64,000 nucleotides of DNA. Origin: Paenibacillus azoreducens. Lineage in GTDB: Bacteria; Bacillota; Bacilli; Paenibacillales; Paenibacillaceae. A program made the translations under genes and the position numbers. A model generated the notes under the pieces. That model saw only the letters and a program-made list of their open reading frames with translations. It searched no databases and was not told the DNA's origin. The stretch spans positions 6,762,001-6,826,000 of the forward strand of contig NZ_AP025343.1 of the NCBI RefSeq assembly GCF_021654775.1. Reading direction: 5' to 3'. Below, piece after piece: positions 17,147-26,927 of this stretch; positions within the stretch are counted from its first letter, which is position 1, and every line of letters starts with the position of its first letter.

Positions 17147-17213
17147 GAAATAACCCCACAAAGTGACGTATAGCCTCTGAAGTTTATTCCGATTACTTTG
17201 CGGGGACCCCGGA
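17147..17213 (-). repeat. Family D hairpin, copy D2
   Basis: Same stem as D1 (CCCCGCAAAGT/ACTTTGTGGGG on the minus strand) with a partly different loop, in the same orientation, between prfB and the YitT gene. Confidence 0.6.
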
Positions 17214-17266
17214 TGTTTATTGTTGAAAAACGTCTATCGACGTACATTAATGTCCCAGACAACAAA

Positions 17267-17335
17267 AAATTCCCACACTGGCGATATGAAATGAACTCAA
17301 CAATCGTTCAATTCGATATAGCGTGTAGGAATTTT
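17267..17335 (-). terminator. Probable terminator of prfB
   Basis: AAATTCCTACAC pairs with GTGTGGGAATTT across a loop of about 44 nt on the minus strand, followed by TTTG. It starts 10 bp after the prfB stop. The loop is unusually long. Confidence 0.55.
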
Positions 17336-17343
17336 TATTGGTT

Positions 17344-18457
17344 TTATTCAGGATCCACTTTGATTTGGCTGCGCAAATAACCGTCGATGAACAGATCCAG
17401 ATCTCCGTCCATCACGGCGCCGACATTGCCGGTTTCTACTGATGTGCGGTGGTCCTTTACCATGCTATAGGGATGAAACACGTAGGATCGGATCTGGCTG
17501 CCCCAGGCAATATCCGACTGTTCCCCTCGGATTTCATCCAGCTCTTTTTGCTGTTCTTCGATTTTGCGCTCATACAATTTGGAACGGAGCATGGTCATCG
17601 CACGCTCGCGGTTCTTGATCTGTGAACGTTCATTTTGGCAGGTCACCACGATGCCTGTAGGCAAGTGCGTGATCCGTACCGCCGAATCCGTCGTATTGAT
17701 ATGCTGTCCGCCCGCGCCGCTGGCCCGGTAGGTATCGATTTTCAAATCCTCCGTGCGGATTTCCACATCGACATCTTCGGTAATTTCCGGAACGACGTCA
17801 CAGGATACAAACGACGTATGCCTCCGGCCCGACGAATCAAAAGGCGAGATCCGTACCAGCCGGTGTACGCCCTTCTCGGCTTTCAGATAGCCGTAAGCGT
17901 TAAAGCCTTTAATCAGCAGCGTTACGCTTTTGATTCCCGCTTCATCGCCAGGCAGGTAATCGAGAACCTCTACCTTGAAGCCCCTCTTTTCCGCCCACCG
18001 CGTATACATCCGCAGCAGCATCTGGCCCCAATCCTGGGATTCGGTGCCGCCGGCTCCGGGGTGCAGCTCCAGGATGGCATTCATTTTATCATAAGGCTGG
18101 TTTAGCAGCAGGTTCAGCTCAAAATCCTCGAGCTTCTTTTTCAGGCTTGCCACCGCTTCGGCAATTTCCTCCATAAGCGATTCTTCGCCTTCCTCATCTG
18201 CCAGCTCCGCCATCATGGCTGCGTCTTCATATTCCTGCTGTAGCTTCTCATATTGATCTACGGAAGATTTGACCGCATTCATTTCGGCGATGACGCTCTG
18301 CGCTTTTTCATTATCATCCCAAAAATCCGGCGCGGACATCTTTTCTTCGAAATTGGCGATCATCTCCTGTTTGAGGTCTAAGTCAAAGAGACCCCCTAAG
18401 ATTGGTTAGTTTGGTCGCGATTTCTCGCAGATCATGTTTGACATTTGGATCGATCAT
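17344..18457 (-). CDS. prfB: Peptide chain release factor 2, with programmed +1 frameshift
   Basis: RF2 releases proteins at UGA and UAA. The body has the SPF anticodon-like motif ([15 protein letters not shown]) and GGQ ([14 protein letters not shown]). Translation starts at 18457 ([20 protein letters not shown]), reaches RGSL and then an in-frame TGA at 18385-18383. The site is AGG GGG TCT CTT TGA C; a +1 shift at CTT continues as [16 protein letters not shown] in the main frame. The AGGGGG acts as the internal Shine-Dalgarno element. Total length is about 370 aa, normal for RF2. The mechanism is autoregulatory: scarce RF2 favours the shift. It lies downstream of secA, separated by 181 bp that hold a nested hairpin. 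Confidence 0.96.
18383..18397 (-). promoter_or_regulatory. prfB +1 frameshift site
   Basis: AGGGGGTCTCTTTGA on the minus strand: a Shine-Dalgarno-like AGGGGG three bases before the CTT slip codon, directly followed by the UGA stop. This is the conserved RF2 recoding signal. Confidence 0.95.
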
Positions 18458-18484
18458 GAACTTTCTTCACCTCTTTATCGACAT

Positions 18485-18559
18485 AAACTCCCTTAAGCAA
18501 AGGGAAGTGGCGCATCATGCATTCCTTTCGCGCCAGAACCCTTTGGATCAAGGGAGTTT
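18485..18559 (-). repeat. Three-tiered hairpin between secA and prfB
   Basis: Three perfect stems are stacked: AAACTCCCTT/AAGGGAGTTT (10 bp), CAAAGGG/CCCTTTG (7 bp) and TGGCGC/GCGCCA (6 bp), with short internal loops and a loop containing ATGCAT. There is no T-run after it. It may be an RNA processing or regulatory structure, or a very short MITE. Confidence 0.7.
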
Positions 18560-18638
18560 CGATCCGCGTCCCTTTTTCGGGATACGGCTTGATTCTATAC
18601 AGTCGCTTTTTCCTTTAATTCATTTTATACAGAATCAG

Positions 18639-21143
18639 CTATTCTTGACCATGGCAATGTTTATATTTTTTGCCGCTGCCGCATGGGCAAGGATCGTTGC
18701 GTCCGATTTGTTCGCCGACATGTACCGGTCTTTTCTCTGTAGGCTCGCTGTTGGTCGTTACTTTGCTTTCGTCGACAACAGCTTGGCGTTCCTGGTTGGA
18801 TTCGATATGAGCCTTCATGACGTATGTCGCAACTTCTTCCTGAATGCTGGCAATCATTTCATTAAACATTTCGAAGCCTTCGAATTGGTATTCGCGGAGC
18901 GGATCCGTACCGCCGTATGCACGGAGATGGATACCTTGGCGAAGCTGATCCATTGCATCGATATGGTCCATCCACTTGCTGTCTACCGAACGGAGCACGA
19001 CAACCTTCTCGAACTCGCGCACGAGCTCGGAGCCGATTTTCTCTTCGCGCTCGTCATATTTATGCTTAACCTTTTCGAAGATGAGCTCTTCGATTTCAGG
19101 AACTTCTTTGCCCCACAGATCGTCGCGCGTTACCGCGCCTTCATCCAAAAGCTTGCTGTTTACGTAATCGGCAACCTCTTGCAGCTCCCAGTTTTCCGGA
19201 ATTTCATCCGAGCAGTGTGCTTCGACAACGCGATCGATAACCGGCTTGATCATATCCATGACGATTTCCTTGATGTTCTCGGATTCGAGAATTTCGCGGC
19301 GCTGCTTGTAGATGATTTCCCGCTGCTGGTTCATCACGTCGTCATATTGGAGTACGACTTTACGCAAATCGAAGTTATTGCCTTCGACGCGTTTCTGAGC
19401 GGACTCGATCGCACGCGTGATCATTTTGCTCTCGATCGGCTGGTCTTCTTCAAAACCGAGACGCTCCATCATGTTCAGCACGTTGTCCGCGCCAAAACGT
19501 TTCATCAGTTCGTCGCCAAGCGACAGATAGAACTGCGTGGAGCCCGGGTCGCCCTGACGTCCCGCACGTCCGCGAAGCTGGTTATCGATCCGGCGCGACT
19601 CGTGGCGCTCCGTACCAATGATATGCAGGCCGCCCAAATCGGCAACCCCGTCACCCAGCAAAATATCCGTACCGCGGCCAGCCATGTTGGTAGCGATGGT
19701 TACCGCACCTGCTTGACCGGCACCGGAGATGATTTCGGCTTCCTCAGCATGGTATTTGGCGTTTAGCACTTGGTGTTTAATGCCTTTGCGTTTCAGCATG
19801 TCTGAAATCAGCTCGGAGTTTTCGATCGATACCGTACCAACAAGCACCGGCTGGTTCTTTTTATGGCGTTCCACGATCTCCTCGACCACGGCCTTGAACT
19901 TGCCGTTAACGCTCTTGTAGACCACATCAGCCATATCATTCCGTTGGTTCGGTTTATTGGTAGGCACTTGGAGAACTTCCAGGCCGTAGATCTTCTTGAA
20001 TTCTTCTTCCTCTGTTTTCGCCGTACCGGTCATGCCCGCAAGCTTGCGGTACATCCGGAAATAGTTCTGGAACGTGATCGTGGCCAGCGTCATGCTTTCG
20101 TTCTGTACCTCGATGCCTTCCTTCGCTTCAATCGCCTGGTGCAAACCGTCGCTGTAGCGGCGGCCGGCCATCAGACGGCCCGTAAATTCGTCGACGATGA
20201 CAACCTCGTCTTCGGTGACGACATAATCGACGTCGCGGCGCATAATTACGTTCGCTTTGAGCGCCTGTACGATGTGGTGGTTCAGCGTCACATGCGCATG
20301 ATCATACAGGTTCTCGATGCCAAAAGCGCGTTCCGCTTTAGCTACGCCTTTTTCGCTCAAGGCAACGGATTTCACTTTAATATCAACCGTATAATCCTCT
20401 TCCGCCTGCAGCGTCTTCACAAAACGGTCGGCAACATAATAAAGCTGCGTCGATTTTTGAGCTTGTCCGGAAATGATCAGCGGGGTACGGGCTTCATCGA
20501 CCAGGATGGAGTCCACTTCGTCGATCGTACAGAAATAGAGCGGACGCTGTACCATTTGTTCCTTATAAAGCACCATATTGTCGCGCAGATAATCGAAACC
20601 AAATTCGTTGTTTGTACCGTACGTAATGTCGCAGGCATAAGCAACCTGTTTATCCGCATGGTCCATACCGCTCAGGTTGACGCCAACCGTCATACCCAAA
20701 AACTCATAAATTTGACCCATCTCCTGGCTGTCGCGCTGCGCCAAATAGTCATTGACCGTAACGACATGCACGCCTTTGCCCAAGAGTGCGTTCAGGTATA
20801 CGGGGAGCGTACCGACAAGGGTTTTACCTTCACCGGTCTTCATCTCCGCAATACGGCCTTCGTGAAGCGCCATACCGCCGATCATTTGCACATCGTAGTG
20901 TCTTTTGCCGAGGACGCGCTTGGACGCCTCACGAACCGTAGCAAACGCCTCAGGGAGCAGGTCGTCGAGCGTCTCGCCTTTGTCCAAACGCGCACGGAAT
21001 TCAGCCGTCTTGGCTTTCAGCTGCTCATCGGAGAGCTTAACGAAATCAGGCTCTAATTTGTTAATGATATCGACCGTCTTCATCAAGCGTTTGACATCGC
21101 GGTCATTTGTGTCACCAAAAATTTTCTTAACAAGTCCTAGCAT
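18639..21143 (-). CDS. secA: Preprotein translocase ATPase SecA
   Basis: SecA drives secretory proteins through SecYEG at the membrane. The 834-aa protein has Walker A ([14 protein letters not shown] near residue 100), the [19 protein letters not shown] box, [40 protein letters not shown], the helicase motif [19 protein letters not shown], [20 protein letters not shown], and the C-terminal zinc motif [14 protein letters not shown]. Start at 21143 behind AAAGGGG. It is needed for export of the several surface proteins in this window. A promoter candidate lies about 290 bp upstream. Confidence 0.98.
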   Translation of the reverse strand: MLGLVKKIFGDTNDRDVKRLMKTVDIINKLEPDFVKLSDEQLKAKTAEFRARLDKGETLDDLLPEAFATVREASKRVLGKRHYDVQMIGGMALHEGRIAEMKTGEGKTLVGTLPVYLNALLGKGVHVVTVNDYLAQRDSQEMGQIYEFLGMTVGVNLSGMDHADKQVAYACDITYGTNNEFGFDYLRDNMVLYKEQMVQRPLYFCTIDEVDSILVDEARTPLIISGQAQKSTQLYYVADRFVKTLQAEEDYTVDIKVKSVALSEKGVAKAERAFGIENLYDHAHVTLNHHIVQALKANVIMRRDVDYVVTEDEVVIVDEFTGRLMAGRRYSDGLHQAIEAKEGIEVQNESMTLATITFQNYFRMYRKLAGMTGTAKTEEEEFKKIYGLEVLQVPTNKPNQRNDMADVVYKSVNGKFKAVVEEIVERHKKNQPVLVGTVSIENSELISDMLKRKGIKHQVLNAKYHAEEAEIISGAGQAGAVTIATNMAGRGTDILLGDGVADLGGLHIIGTERHESRRIDNQLRGRAGRQGDPGSTQFYLSLGDELMKRFGADNVLNMMERLGFEEDQPIESKMITRAIESAQKRVEGNNFDLRKVVLQYDDVMNQQREIIYKQRREILESENIKEIVMDMIKPVIDRVVEAHCSDEIPENWELQEVADYVNSKLLDEGAVTRDDLWGKEVPEIEELIFEKVKHKYDEREEKIGSELVREFEKVVVLRSVDSKWMDHIDAMDQLRQGIHLRAYGGTDPLREYQFEGFEMFNEMIASIQEEVATYVMKAHIESNQERQAVVDESKVTTNSEPTEKRPVHVGEQIGRNDPCPCGSGKKYKHCHGQE

Positions 21144-21256
21144 GGTTAACCCCTTTCACGCAAAACAAATGGTTAAATTAACTTCAAGAAATCAGGGTTA
21201 CTATCAAATAAAATCGATCCGCAGAACCCATCTCACAGACATGTGCTGAATGACGG

Positions 21257-21277
21257 GATTCGTTCGCGAACGGATTC
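21257..21277 (-). repeat. Palindrome in the secA leader
   Basis: A near-perfect palindrome GATTCGTTCGCGAACGGATTC lies in the presumed 5' untranslated region of secA, about 115 bp before the start. It could be an operator or an RNA hairpin. Confidence 0.4.
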
Positions 21278-21413
21278 ACACAAAAAATGCAGACGACTGC
21301 TTGAATGAAATGTATTCGATGAAAGAATCGACTCCATCCAGACAAAAAATTACCGTTTGAAGTTAATTCGTTTGAAATATACATATAAATTGTTGAAAAT
21401 GGCGTTTGCATAA

Positions 21414-21442
21414 ATTGTAACAGTTTGTAAGTAAAGCCGCAA
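21414..21442 (-). promoter_or_regulatory. Candidate secA promoter
   Basis: TTGCGG, 17 nt, TACAAT on the minus strand. It would give a leader of about 265 nt. The rest of the 470-bp gap between hpf and secA holds the palindrome noted above and a hairpin near 21500-21535 whose T-run faces the plus strand. Confidence 0.42.
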
Positions 21443-21613
21443 CAGTGCGGGTAACGATGCACATGCGGATTTTTACCCCACTATTTATATACGTAAGAAG
21501 AGCCCTATCCGTTGCAGGATATGAGCTCTTTTTTTGAATATTTTCACTTTTAATTTTTACATCATCATGAAAAATGTACCTTTAGAAGTAATGCCTGTTA
21601 GAATTCATGCGGA

Positions 21614-22168
21614 TTACTCTTGCTCGATCAGTCCGTATCTTCCGTCGTTGCGTTTGTAAACAACGCTTACTTCTTGGGTGTCGATGTTGGAAAATACGAA
21701 GAAATTATGTCCGACCATGTTCATTTGCAAAATCGCTTCTTCCACATCCATCGGTTTCAACGTAAAGCGCTTGGTGCGGACCACTTCGAATTCTTCTTCC
21801 GTCTGTTGCGCGGATGGCGCTGCGTCCGCTTGTACCGGTACCTCGGTAATCGTCTTCAGGCTGCCTTCCTGACGGAACTTGCGGTTCAATTTCGTTTTGT
21901 GTTTACGGATTTGGCGCTCCAACTTGTCCACGACGGCGTCTATCGACTTATACATATCGTCGCTGCGGTCTTCAGCCCGAAGCACAACGCCTGGGAGCGG
22001 AATCGTCACCTCTACGGTGTGCAAACCTCGAACGACGCTCAGCGTTACATTGCCTTCCGAGGCAAGGGGTGCATCAAAATACTTATCAAGTCTGTGCAGC
22101 TTCTTGTCAACGTAGTCTCTTAAAGCTTCAGTCACTTCAATTTGTTGACCTCGAACACTTAATTTCAT
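21614..22168 (-). CDS. hpf: Long-form ribosome hibernation promoting factor
   Basis: HPF pairs 70S ribosomes into inactive 100S dimers in stationary phase or stress. The 184-aa protein has the N-terminal S30AE fold (residues 1-105: MKLSVRGQQIEVTEALRDYV, LERQIRKHKTKLNRKFRQ) and the C-terminal dimerisation domain (VVRTKRFTLKPMDVEEAILQ, HNFFVFSNIDTQEVSVVYKR), so it is the long form usual in Firmicutes. AAAGGAGG precedes the ATG. It has its own unit upstream of secA, the order seen in Bacillus (yvyD-secA-prfB). Confidence 0.96.
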   Translation of the reverse strand: MKLSVRGQQIEVTEALRDYVDKKLHRLDKYFDAPLASEGNVTLSVVRGLHTVEVTIPLPGVVLRAEDRSDDMYKSIDAVVDKLERQIRKHKTKLNRKFRQEGSLKTITEVPVQADAAPSAQQTEEEFEVVRTKRFTLKPMDVEEAILQMNMVGHNFFVFSNIDTQEVSVVYKRNDGRYGLIEQE

Positions 22169-22330
22169 AAGGCACTCCTCCTTTGCAATTCCATTATATC
22201 ACAATTGTTAACGCTAAGTAAAAAGGCGTTTTTGTGGATGGATCGAAATCTCGAAGACGCTTCCCTTATTAGAGGTACTTGACATTTCCCGGATACATTC
22301 TGCGAAAGACAGCCCTTTCACAAAAATAAA

Positions 22331-22357
22331 AAAGCTCTGGATTGACTCCAGAGCTTT
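22331..22357 (-). terminator. Terminator of the cold-shock gene
   Basis: Perfect stem AAAGCTCTGGA/TCCAGAGCTTT with TTTATTTTT following on the minus strand. Confidence 0.9.
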
Positions 22358-22421
22358 ACGCTATCGCTTTTCAATTACTTAACCATCTTACCACTATATG
22401 TAGGTCGGCCTTGCCGGATGA

Positions 22422-22619
22422 TTATAATTTGATTACGTTAGCTGCTTGAGGTCCGCGTGCGCCTTCAACGATTTCGAATTCCACGTCTTGACCTTCTTCC
22501 AAAGTTTTGAAACCTTCGGATTGGATTGCGGAGAAGTGTACGAATACGTCGCCACCGTCTGCAGTCTCGATGAAACCGTATCCTTTTTCTGCGTTAAACC
22601 ATTTTACTTTACCTTGCAT
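22422..22619 (-). CDS. Cold-shock protein (CspA family)
   Basis: A 65-aa single-domain nucleic-acid chaperone. RNP1 (KGYGFIET) and RNP2 (VFVHFSAI) are intact, and the ends GKVKWFNAE and [10 protein letters not shown] are typical. The start is the ATG at 22619; a TTG 6 nt earlier extends the frame but does not fit the family. AAGGGA lies about 10 nt upstream. Monocistronic, with a strong terminator. Confidence 0.96.
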   Translation of the reverse strand: MQGKVKWFNAEKGYGFIETADGGDVFVHFSAIQSEGFKTLEEGQDVEFEIVEGARGPQAANVIKL

Positions 22620-22769
22620 GCACAAACATTCCCTTCGTCATCAAATAAAGTGTGACTTTCGTCCACATTCCTGAATATACCACTAGGCCTTGTCTTTTGT
22701 CAATTGGAAAGGAAAGTGGTTTACTTCAATAAATTTACACCGCCCGACTGTGTAAACTCAAAATCAAAC

Positions 22770-22804
22770 AACTGCTTCCCGATCATGAAATTCGAAAAGC
22801 AGTT
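22770..22804 (-). terminator. Terminator of the flaG-fliD-fliS-fliT unit
   Basis: Perfect 8-bp stem AACTGCTT/AAGCAGTT with a 19-nt loop, followed by GTTTGATTTTG, 28 bp after the fliT stop. Confidence 0.65.
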
Positions 22805-22832
22805 ATTTCTATAGCTTAGTCCTGCATTTAAC

Positions 22833-23183
22833 TTATTTTTTCTGATCCAGCAAAATGCTGTCCGGTTGTTGATACACCGATTCGTATGCATTTCTCTGGA
22901 CTTTTTTTCTTTCCTTTTGTTGAAGCCAATCTGCAGCCTCATTTTTAAACAATTCGATTTTCCTTCTCACCGCAGAATCACTGTCGATAATGGCGCTTAT
23001 TCTTGCCCTCTGACGATCATCCGGAGGATTTACGTTTAATTTCATTTCTAATTGGTTGATGATATCCTGTCTCTCATCGACATACGAAACCAATTCCTCA
23101 TAGGAAACCATTTGAAGCCGGCCTATCATTTGAGAAGCTGCGTCTTCCAACTTAGAAATTAAATATTCTATATTGTCATCCAT
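22833..23183 (-). CDS. fliT: FliT-like flagellar chaperone
   Basis: The 116-aa protein is mostly helical (LISKLEDAASQMIGRLQMVS, VDERQDIINQLEMKLN), of FliT length, and directly follows fliS, so I call it FliT-like. FliT family proteins bind the filament cap protein FliD before export. Sequence signatures are weak, and position carries most of the call. The ATG at 23183 starts one base after the fliS stop; GAGG is just upstream, so translation is coupled. The frame is open upstream but overlaps fliS. Confidence 0.7.
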   Translation of the reverse strand: MDDNIEYLISKLEDAASQMIGRLQMVSYEELVSYVDERQDIINQLEMKLNVNPPDDRQRARISAIIDSDSAVRRKIELFKNEAADWLQQKERKKVQRNAYESVYQQPDSILLDQKK

Positions 23184-23184
23184 A

Positions 23185-23580
23185 TTAAACCTCACTTGCG
23201 TGCTGGCCCTCGGAACCAGACATCTTCGAAGCTTGAACCCATGTTTCGCGCAGCTCAATTAAATAACCAAGCGCTTCCTCCGCATAATGAGCTTCTTTTC
23301 GCACATTCGCCTCTATCAGCAGATAATTCATATATTCATATAACGCCGACAATCCTTTTGACACATCAAAAGAATGGTCCAAAGTTACCGTCAATTCAGT
23401 GATGATGGCCTGAGCCTTTTTGAGATAATCATTGGTTTTTTGATGGTCGCCTTCATTAATCCCCTCTATGCCAGCCCGAACAAACCGAATAGCTCCGTCA
23501 TAAAGCATAATAAGCAACCGGGCCGGATTGGAGGTTTGTACAGAGGATTGTCTGTATTTTTCGTAGGGAGATGTGATCAT
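23185..23580 (-). CDS. fliS: Flagellin export chaperone FliS
   Basis: FliS binds the flagellin C terminus in the cytoplasm and prevents early polymerisation. The 131-aa protein begins SPYEKYRQSSVQTSNPARLL, continues with LIMLYDGAIRFVRAGIEGI and ends in the expected helical bundle (YEYMNYLLIEANVRKEAHYA). TAGGAG precedes the start. It lies 21 bp after fliD and overlaps the fliT start region. Confidence 0.95.
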   Translation of the reverse strand: MITSPYEKYRQSSVQTSNPARLLIMLYDGAIRFVRAGIEGINEGDHQKTNDYLKKAQAIITELTVTLDHSFDVSKGLSALYEYMNYLLIEANVRKEAHYAEEALGYLIELRETWVQASKMSGSEGQHASEV

Positions 23581-23601
23581 GAAGTTTCACTCCTAAAATT
23601 C

Positions 23602-25095
23602 TTATTTCATTCCAAAATTGGCTAGGCTCGCGGATTGGGAATTAAGTTTATTCATTGCCGTTTCCATTGCATTAAATTGAGTATAATACTTCTTTTCCAT
23701 TTCCGTAAGTTTTTTGGTCATTACTTTGATGTTATCTTTAAGGCTGGTAAGTTCCTTCCCCATGATACTTTGTTCATTAAATTTAACACTAATGTCAGCC
23801 GAATATCTGTTTGTCCCTGCTCGATCGGCCAACATTTTGAGGGGTTTATCCAAGCCATCGTATAAGTCATTAAAAAAGCCTTTGGGCTGCGAGGGTGAGG
23901 AGACACCCGTTCCGGTAAACAATTCTATAACTTCGTCAGGGTGCTCTTCTATTGCTTTTCGAAGCTTATCAGGGTCTGAAATGCTTAATTTGCCGCCTTC
24001 AAACCATTCCCCTGTCGTGATGCCGATTCCGCTTAACTTCATCGTGGAGCCGGTAACGGATGCCGTAACGACCGGTTGACGCAAGCTGGCTATTGCCGAC
24101 CGCAATATCTCGTCATTTTTCAGAAGTCCGCTTTGGGCTTTCTCATTCCATAGTTTGACTTCATCTTCCTTCATTGCTTTTTTCTGTTCGTCGGTTAAAG
24201 GAGTATAGTCACGGTAACGTTGTTCATCCACTTTCTTGTTGAGAGCGTCAAGCACACTGTTATAGTCTTTAATGAAAGAAGTAATGGTCTCGAAAATTTT
24301 GTCTGAATCTGTTTTGGTGGTTATTTTGGACACTTCCCCTTGCTTTGAAGGGGCCAAAAATGTAATCTCTACACCATTGATCGTATTTTTATTGGAATTG
24401 AATTCCATGGGATTTCCATTAATAGTGGCCTTCGCTTTATCGCCGCCGGATGGCTTAGTAGGATCAATCTTCATAGCGTTTAAAAAGTCGCTGCCATCTA
24501 GTTGTAAAGCTTTACTGCCGTATTCATTGGATGCAATCGAAAACTTCCCTGTAGCCTCATCAAAGGATGCCGTAACATTCGCCTTGAGCTCACTATTTAT
24601 TTTTCTGATAACGCTGCCTATGCTTTCATTTTTAGAAAATTCAAAGTCCACTTTATTCGGATCGTTGGGCCCCCGACTAACCGATAGAGTATATTTGTCA
24701 GGACCTCCAGGTTGAAGCTGATCCAAAGTCATTTTAGCATTGGCATTTGCAGCTACCGGGGTTTCTCCACCATAAGTAAATTGAGTGGCCAGACTTTCAA
24801 CTTTCACTTCCATCGGAACACGGTTTGCGTTGGTCGTGGCCTTTACGCTAATGGCTTTGTCATCTCCGGAAACTTCCGCTTTAAAAACATTCAGAGCCTC
24901 ACTTTTTCTGTATGCAGTAAGCTTGTTATTACGAAAATCTACCAACTGGCTGTTAATAGTGCGATAACTATCGCGTTTCCATTCCAAGGTTTGTTTCTTC
25001 TGATTCAGTTTATCCAAAGGCACTCTATTAGCCTTCATTAACTGCTGAACCATGCTATCGACATCCATACCTGAAGCCAATCCGGAAATTCTCAT
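23602..25095 (-). CDS. fliD: Flagellar hook-associated protein 2 (filament cap)
   Basis: FliD caps the filament and folds incoming flagellin. The 497-aa protein has FliD_N (MRISGLASGMDVDSMVQQLM, residues 1-100), a variable middle, and FliD_C (FIKDYNSVLDALNKK, then SGIGITTGEWFEGGKLSISD and RYSADISVKFNEQS), ending in a coiled segment. AAGGAGG precedes the start. It lies 18 bp after flaG in the unit flaG-fliD-fliS-fliT. Confidence 0.96.
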   Translation of the reverse strand: MRISGLASGMDVDSMVQQLMKANRVPLDKLNQKKQTLEWKRDSYRTINSQLVDFRNNKLTAYRKSEALNVFKAEVSGDDKAISVKATTNANRVPMEVKVESLATQFTYGGETPVAANANAKMTLDQLQPGGPDKYTLSVSRGPNDPNKVDFEFSKNESIGSVIRKINSELKANVTASFDEATGKFSIASNEYGSKALQLDGSDFLNAMKIDPTKPSGGDKAKATINGNPMEFNSNKNTINGVEITFLAPSKQGEVSKITTKTDSDKIFETITSFIKDYNSVLDALNKKVDEQRYRDYTPLTDEQKKAMKEDEVKLWNEKAQSGLLKNDEILRSAIASLRQPVVTASVTGSTMKLSGIGITTGEWFEGGKLSISDPDKLRKAIEEHPDEVIELFTGTGVSSPSQPKGFFNDLYDGLDKPLKMLADRAGTNRYSADISVKFNEQSIMGKELTSLKDNIKVMTKKLTEMEKKYYTQFNAMETAMNKLNSQSASLANFGMK

Positions 25096-25113
25096 TATAA
25101 TACCTCCTTATGC

Positions 25114-25500
25114 TTAAACGCGTTCATCAATCAGTATCCCTGCAAATTCCATCATTTTCGCTACCAGATCCAGGGTCTTCTCAGGCGGAATTTCCCTGAT
25201 CAGCTCGCCTGTGTCTTTATTCAGGACTTTGACCATAATTGACTGGGTTGGTTTATGTACACTCACTTCAAACGTTGTAGAAGGCCCTTCAAGAGCCTTT
25301 ATAGCCCGGTCAATCGCTTTAATAAGTTGCGCTTCTCCGATAGATACATTTGCTCCTTGTCTTTCCAATAGATTTACTTGTTTTTCATTGGTCATCAAGG
25401 CAGTCGCTTGTTCCTGCTCCAATGCTTTTTTGACAGGGGGATATGTCTGAGATGCCGTATTCATGGACTGTGTTCTACCCGAAAGTGAAACATCGCTCAT
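25114..25500 (-). CDS. flaG: FlaG family flagellar protein
   Basis: The 128-aa protein has the C-terminal FlaG domain (EVSVHKPTQSIMVKVLNKDT, GELIREIPPEKTLDLVAKMM). FlaG proteins affect filament length and stand before fliD in many Firmicutes. CCGGAGGG precedes the ATG. It is the first gene of its unit and has a SigD-type promoter 40-65 bp upstream. Confidence 0.92.
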   Translation of the reverse strand: MSDVSLSGRTQSMNTASQTYPPVKKALEQEQATALMTNEKQVNLLERQGANVSIGEAQLIKAIDRAIKALEGPSTTFEVSVHKPTQSIMVKVLNKDTGELIREIPPEKTLDLVAKMMEFAGILIDERV

Positions 25501-25538
25501 AAATTAACCCTCCGGTTATCATAATTATATTAATATAT

Positions 25539-25565
25539 ATATCGGCAAATGAAGCCAACAGCTTA
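25539..25565 (-). promoter_or_regulatory. SigD-type promoter of flaG
   Basis: TAAG, exactly 15 nt, GCCGATAT on the minus strand, close to the SigD consensus TAAA-N15-GCCGATAT. Confidence 0.75.
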
Positions 25566-25598
25566 ATATATTTTGTAAAGATATAACAGTCACGCAAA

Positions 25599-25637
25599 CA
25601 AGCAGACTGCCATTTTTTCAAGAAAGCAACCTGCTTG
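25599..25637 (-). terminator. Weak terminator candidate after fliB
   Basis: CAAGCAG/CTGCTTG with a loop of 25 nt, followed by TTTG on the minus strand, just after the fliB stop. Confidence 0.35.
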
Positions 25638-25646
25638 GATGGAATG

Positions 25647-26888
25647 CTAATTATTTTTAATTAATATAGCCATGTAGGCCATGGTGTTAAATCCATTTTT
25701 ATGAAGCAATTCCCTGACCTCACGTAAATACGATAAATTATGATCAATGGTTTTGGACAAGGATTGAATTAACTTAATGACATGATCCAGGCCGAATTGC
25801 TCTTTATGGTATCCTGCTACACCAATCAAATGCATCTTAATCATAGCGTAATGAATAATCATCATGATATATTCTTCAAACACATCTTTTCCGCTTCCAA
25901 GAGGAAATAGATGCACGTAGACATAGTTGACTAAATAATTTTCAAGAACGTATTCGTGATTCTCCATGAACGGCAAGTAATAGTTTTGATATGCCGCTTG
26001 ATAACGGGATGAGATTTCTTCTACTGAAGATTCCTTCGTGTATTGGATTCCGGATAAAAATTCACCAAAACAATCGAAATAGCGCTGACTTCGAACCCCC
26101 TTGATGACTCGTTCATCAACCAGGCCCTTAAGTAACTCCATTTGAATGATTGAAAGTGATGGGATTTCATTTATGATGTCCGAAACTCCATTTCCTTGAA
26201 TCAGTCCGGTATATGAGGCAATGAGATCGGGGATTTGAGCAATCTGGCTTGATGCAATATAGTTTTCTACCTTTTGGTAGAACAAACCTAGAATTATCAG
26301 TCTCTCAGCTAAAGTATAGCTGCGATTCTGCAGCACCTGGATTGAAAAAATTCGCAATTCCCAGAAATATTGCGCAATTGGCTCATGCTGCTCATCAGAG
26401 ACGGTATTTATACGCCTGCTAATAGCATTGCGTACCTCGACCGACTCTTCACTTTCATTAAACTCGATTGCATTCGGATTGAGCAGAGCCAAACGAGCAG
26501 CCTCAGGACATGACATAGTGGCCGATTTCTCATAAACGCCATTCACGACATTAGTAACCCTTGGATACGTAGAACATGTATTGGAGAGATAAGCTTCCCC
26601 AAGCTTTAACTGAATATTGCAAAGCTTCTCTTCGTTAAGCATAGGACAAGAGGAACCGGACACCATCTCAATTCTGGCATAATCCCTGTCGCCTTTGCTT
26701 GTGCGATTTCGTTTCACGTATTTATCCAGCGATGGTTTTAAGTCGGAATGAACTTTATTATATTTCTTATAGGTCGCTCTATCGATCTCTACTTGCCAGC
26801 CTGCACAGCAGGTATCCTCACATTCCGAACCTATGCAGGTGAACTGCTCCATATAGGCGGGAACTAATAAAGCCCTGGTCTTAGTCAT
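25647..26888 (-). CDS. fliB: Flagellin lysine-N-methylase (FliB family)
   Basis: FliB-type enzymes N-methylate surface lysines of flagellin; in Salmonella they need a bound metal or cluster. The 413-aa product has the N-terminal cysteine cluster FTCIGSECEDTCCAGWQVEI, then CPMLNEEKLCNIQLKLGEAYLSNTC-type sequence with further cysteines and PEAARLALLN, as in the family. The C-terminal half is helical. The ATG at 26888 is preceded by AAGGAG at 9 nt. A SigD-type promoter lies 40-65 bp upstream, and the gene sits two genes from hag, so flagellin is the likely substrate. Methylation itself is inferred. Confidence 0.88.
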   Translation of the reverse strand: MTKTRALLVPAYMEQFTCIGSECEDTCCAGWQVEIDRATYKKYNKVHSDLKPSLDKYVKRNRTSKGDRDYARIEMVSGSSCPMLNEEKLCNIQLKLGEAYLSNTCSTYPRVTNVVNGVYEKSATMSCPEAARLALLNPNAIEFNESEESVEVRNAISRRINTVSDEQHEPIAQYFWELRIFSIQVLQNRSYTLAERLIILGLFYQKVENYIASSQIAQIPDLIASYTGLIQGNGVSDIINEIPSLSIIQMELLKGLVDERVIKGVRSQRYFDCFGEFLSGIQYTKESSVEEISSRYQAAYQNYYLPFMENHEYVLENYLVNYVYVHLFPLGSGKDVFEEYIMMIIHYAMIKMHLIGVAGYHKEQFGLDHVIKLIQSLSKTIDHNLSYLREVRELLHKNGFNTMAYMAILIKNN

Positions 26889-26927
26889 ATCCTTCATCTC
26901 CTTGTGCAAATAACATTCTTTAGATGT

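Noticed and set aside
18402..21056. Long plus-strand frames opposite secA
   Set aside because: Shadow frames of secA, with no ribosome binding sites or domain motifs.
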